In this document: in pieces, positions 15,683 to 17,899 of the stretch
Position numbering within the stretch: position 1 is the stretch's first letter
Layout of the letters: every line of letters starts with the position of its first letter
From: Desulfocapsaceae bacterium
Lineage (GTDB): Bacteria > Desulfobacterota > Desulfobulbia > Desulfobulbales > Desulfocapsaceae
Length of the DNA stretch: 17,899 nucleotides
Direction: 5' to 3'
Assembly: GCA_029934775.1 (NCBI GenBank)
Contig: JAOZLO010000014.1
Location: 1-17,899 of the forward strand
Position numbers and translations under genes: made by a program
The notes under the pieces: generated by a model
What the model saw: only the letters and a program-made list of their open reading frames with translations
The model's database searches: none
Told to the model about the DNA's origin: nothing

Positions 15683-16714
15683 TTATTTTTTGGTTCTTTT
15701 CAGCAGATTGATGCCAACCGGCAAAAGAAGGAGCAGTAAAATTATTCGGAACAGATGATGTGTTGCAACGTAAGCAGGATCGTAGCTGAGTGCGAGAGCC
15801 ATTGCGGCCATGGCTTCAACTCCGCCTGGTGCAAAGGCGACAAATACCTGGCCGAATGGAACGTCTAAACTGTGGGCAACTGGGATAGCAAACAGCAGTG
15901 AAAGTGATCCTGAGATCAGGACGACACTGAGCGATGCCGGAAAAAGTCGTTTCAGATCATGAAGAGGAATTGAGGAGAAGCGAGCACCGACCATTGAACC
16001 TGTAACAGCAAAACCTAAAAATAGTATATTGTCGGGTGGTCGTCCTATGACCACTCCGGTATAATGTCCAACCCCACTGACCAGCATTCCCACCAGCAAA
16101 AAAGATGCTGGAATCTTCCACCTGCTGACACCTGCACCAACGACAAGGGCAACCAGAATAACTACTACACTGCCGATCCCACCTGTGGCCGTCGAAGTGT
16201 CGGCATATCCTTGCTCAAACCCGAAATTATCGAGAATAAAGGGTAGAAGGGTGGTAACCATCAGAAGCCTGATATTTTGAATCACTATAATAGAACGTAT
16301 GTCCCCTGTGCCATCGGCTGCCAGAGCAAGAGAATAGACCAGTGCCCCAGGAGATGTTGCAAGTAAGGCCGTCTCTCCGGTTTGCGAGAAAAATCTGGAG
16401 AGAACCCAGCTGCAGGTGAGCATTGTAACTAAAACAGTGATCCCGAGGACAAAAAGGCTGATGGGCCACTGTCCTGTTTGAGAAAGTGCCTCCCTGGTAA
16501 TGCCGCTTCCAAGTGAACAGCCGATGACCGCGAAAGCGATGTTTCGAAGTCGAAGTGGAATATCCACTGTTAGCCTGAACATTGAGGCCACTGATACCGT
16601 TAGAATAGCTCCGACAAGTGCAGCTGCAGGCAGGTTTGCGTAATGAGCCACAATCGAGCCTGAAAATCCGATTGCCAATGTTAAAAAAAGAGGCCTGAGT
16701 GAGATTATATCCAC
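15683..16714 (-). CDS. AbrB family membrane transporter
   Basis: The 343-residue protein has about ten hydrophobic segments and the two internally repeated signature blocks of the AbrB/COG3180 family (formerly called ammonia monooxygenase-like). The first is SPGALVYSLALAADG with IIVIQNIRLL; the second is APGGVEAMAAMALAL with AYVATHHLFRI. Members are putative inner-membrane transporters with unproven substrates. This is not the Bacillus AbrB regulator. The start is GTG 16714, with no clear Shine-Dalgarno sequence. The gene is divergent from the DapA-like gene, so the 188-base gap between them probably holds both promoters. A shared function, such as uptake and cleavage of an organic acid, is possible but only inferred. 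Confidence 0.9.
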   Translation of the reverse strand: MDIISLRPLFLTLAIGFSGSIVAHYANLPAAALVGAILTVSVASMFRLTVDIPLRLRNIAFAVIGCSLGSGITREALSQTGQWPISLFVLGITVLVTMLTCSWVLSRFFSQTGETALLATSPGALVYSLALAADGTGDIRSIIVIQNIRLLMVTTLLPFILDNFGFEQGYADTSTATGGIGSVVVILVALVVGAGVSRWKIPASFLLVGMLVSGVGHYTGVVIGRPPDNILFLGFAVTGSMVGARFSSIPLHDLKRLFPASLSVVLISGSLSLLFAIPVAHSLDVPFGQVFVAFAPGGVEAMAAMALALSYDPAYVATHHLFRIILLLLLLPVGINLLKRTKK

Positions 16715-16902
16715 GAATCTATGAATTATTTCATTTACTGTATTGATTGATAGTGCAATTTTTTAAACAAAGATATAGCGTAAACCCTGAATCCGGGCAA
16801 CCAGTAATGCCGATAAGATTAAAAGAGACGTTGATGGAGTGCTGCTGAACAAGTTGCCATTGCTTTAACGTTTACCTGGCTACAAAAGGGAGTTGGTGAG
16901 AT
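16715..16902. promoter_or_regulatory. Divergent promoter region of transporter and DapA-like gene
   Basis: This is the only spacer between two divergent genes. On the plus strand TTGATA (16747-16752) could be a -35 box with an AT-rich GATATA-like element about 19 bases later. The spacing is long and the match weak. GGGAG (about 16888-16892) and GGTGAG lie just before the ATG at 16903. No operator palindrome was identified. Confidence 0.35.
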
Positions 16903-17811
16903 ATGAATCAAGAAAAAATGACCGGCGTAACTACGCCTATCCTGACGCCATTTAATGACGATCTCAGTTTTGCTCCCGATCTGTATATCAGTCATGCCTC
17001 CTGGCTGCTTGACCAGGGAATACACTATATCTCCCCATTTGGTACTACCGGTGAGGCACTCAGTATGTCGGTTGCTGAACGACTGACTGCTGTGGACCAG
17101 CTCATTGAGGGAGGTATTGATCCATCGGTACTGATGCCGGGGACCGGGCTTTCCAACCTGGAAGAGACAGTGACTCTCTGTTGTCATGCGGTGGATCATG
17201 GATGCGCTGCGGTTATGACCCTGCCCCCATTCTTTTATAAAAATGCCAGTGACGATGGTCTGTATGCCTATTTTGTCCGGCTGATCGAGACAGTGAACAG
17301 CCCTGATCTGAAGATTTGTCTGTATCATATCCCGCCTTTTGCAGGGATAGGGTTCACGCCGGAGCTGACCGGCCGTCTGGCCCACGATTTTCCTGACACG
17401 GTAGTGGCCTATAAGGATAGTTCAGGAGACTTTGAGAATACTAGAAAGGTTATTGCAGCTGCTCCAGATATTGCTGTGTTTCCTGGTTCGGAAAAATTTT
17501 TACGGCAGGGTATGGAAAATGGCGGCATGGGATGTATCTCTGCCACCTGTAATGTCAACCCGGCAGGGATTCGGTTGGTATATGATGTTATGACCGGCGT
17601 AAAGGAAGGTAATCTTGACAACATCAACAATGAAATGGTAACTTTTCGCAAGAATGTGGAGGGGTATGTGCCTATTCCGGCAATGAAAGGTATGCTTGCC
17701 GAAATACGGGGAGATTCCCGGTGGTGCAATGTTCGTCCTCCTTTACTTCCTGCCAGTGAGAAAAATACCGGAGAGTTGCTGCATCTTCTCGGAGGGAATA
17801 TTCATCTCTGA
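16903..17811 (+). CDS. Dihydrodipicolinate synthase family lyase/aldolase
   Basis: The 302-residue protein has the full length of the DapA/NanA superfamily of class I (Schiff-base) aldolases. Visible marks are GTTGE at 47-51, the catalytic-site Tyr141 in LYHIPP, and the Schiff-base Lys171 in AYKDSSGD. The Arg of true DapA that binds the carboxylate (in the SRTG segment after the Tyr motif) is replaced: here the sequence reads PFAG. It is therefore unlikely to be the lysine-pathway DapA and more likely acts on a different 2-keto acid or aldehyde pair in catabolism. ATG 16903 has a good GGGAG/GGTGAG Shine-Dalgarno region. It is divergent from an AbrB-type permease, which may supply its substrate. 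Confidence 0.9.
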   Translation: MNQEKMTGVTTPILTPFNDDLSFAPDLYISHASWLLDQGIHYISPFGTTGEALSMSVAERLTAVDQLIEGGIDPSVLMPGTGLSNLEETVTLCCHAVDHGCAAVMTLPPFFYKNASDDGLYAYFVRLIETVNSPDLKICLYHIPPFAGIGFTPELTGRLAHDFPDTVVAYKDSSGDFENTRKVIAAAPDIAVFPGSEKFLRQGMENGGMGCISATCNVNPAGIRLVYDVMTGVKEGNLDNINNEMVTFRKNVEGYVPIPAMKGMLAEIRGDSRWCNVRPPLLPASEKNTGELLHLLGGNIHL

Positions 17812-17827
17812 CGAGACATAGGTTTTT

Positions 17828-17875
17828 ATGGCAGAAACTGAGGTGCTAGACCTGCCCTTTACCCACAAATATTGA
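17828..17875 (+). other. Short reading frame after the DapA-like gene
   Basis: ATG 17828, with AGG a few bases upstream, opens a 15-residue frame (MAETEVLDLPFTHKY) that stops at TGA 17873-17875. It could be the start of a truncated or frameshifted gene running past the window edge, or chance. No domain can be assigned. Confidence 0.2.
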
Positions 17876-17899
17876 TGGACTTTTGTTTCCAAGCTGTGT

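Noticed and set aside
16819..17385. 188-residue minus-strand open frame opposite the DapA-like gene
   Set aside because: It mirrors the coding strand of a clear DapA-family enzyme and has no motif of its own.
1..17899. CRISPR arrays, complete tRNA or rRNA genes, transposases
   Set aside because: No regularly spaced repeats, cloverleaf-forming segments, rRNA-like stretches or transposase motifs were seen on either strand.

Overview
The window reads as accessory chromosome of a Gram-negative, probably anaerobic or microaerophilic bacterium. The mix of families suggests a Desulfobacterota-type (former Deltaproteobacteria) genome: a DUF362 protein, an EcsC protein, bacteriohemerythrin, an AbrB-type permease and response regulators with HD/HDOD output domains. 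That placement is inferred from gene content only; no marker gene is present.

Layout. (1) 1-389: the far left carries what looks like a degenerate copy of the 3' end of a tmRNA gene (77-107), of the kind left at island attachment sites. It is followed by a non-coding stretch rich in hairpins. (2) 390-5594 (-): one very large protein that fuses a DnaQ-like exonuclease, a complete RecQ-type SF2 helicase and a complete UvrD/Rep-type SF1 helicase. (3) 5694-6470 (-): a DUF362 protein. (4) 6731-6938 (+): remains of a methyltransferase-like gene with its middle missing. (5) 6961-8394 (+): a small DEDDh exonuclease followed by an EcsC protein, probably one transcript. (6) 8619-14187: a graveyard of two-component signalling genes. 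On the plus strand lie a DUF4118 membrane-sensor fragment and a periplasmic-binding-protein/PAS/kinase gene that stops at its H-box. Facing them is a minus-strand former operon (hybrid receiver-PAS-kinase, then PhnD-like binding protein fused to HDOD, then receiver-HD). Every gene in this block has a frameshift, a nonsense codon, a truncation or a chimeric junction, while the genes on both sides are intact. (7) 14303-15073 (+): an Mrr-like nuclease-fold protein with a membrane anchor and altered catalytic residues, ending in a clear intrinsic terminator. (8) 15179-15577 (+): bacteriohemerythrin, followed by a 12-codon reading frame behind a perfect Shine-Dalgarno sequence. (9) 15683-16714 (-) and 16903-17811 (+): an AbrB-family permease divergent from a DapA-superfamily lyase/aldolase.

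Working together. The strongest candidate for an unusual intact system is the exonuclease-RecQ-UvrD fusion beside the possible attachment site and the hairpin-rich segment. Its build resembles helicase-nuclease machines used in DNA repair or phage defence, but the window holds no partner that proves this. The signalling block most likely sensed small molecules through two binding-protein domains and is now decaying. The decay by internal deletion, giving hybrid reading frames, is the most striking structural feature of the window. No CRISPR array, complete tRNA, rRNA, transposase or integrase was found.
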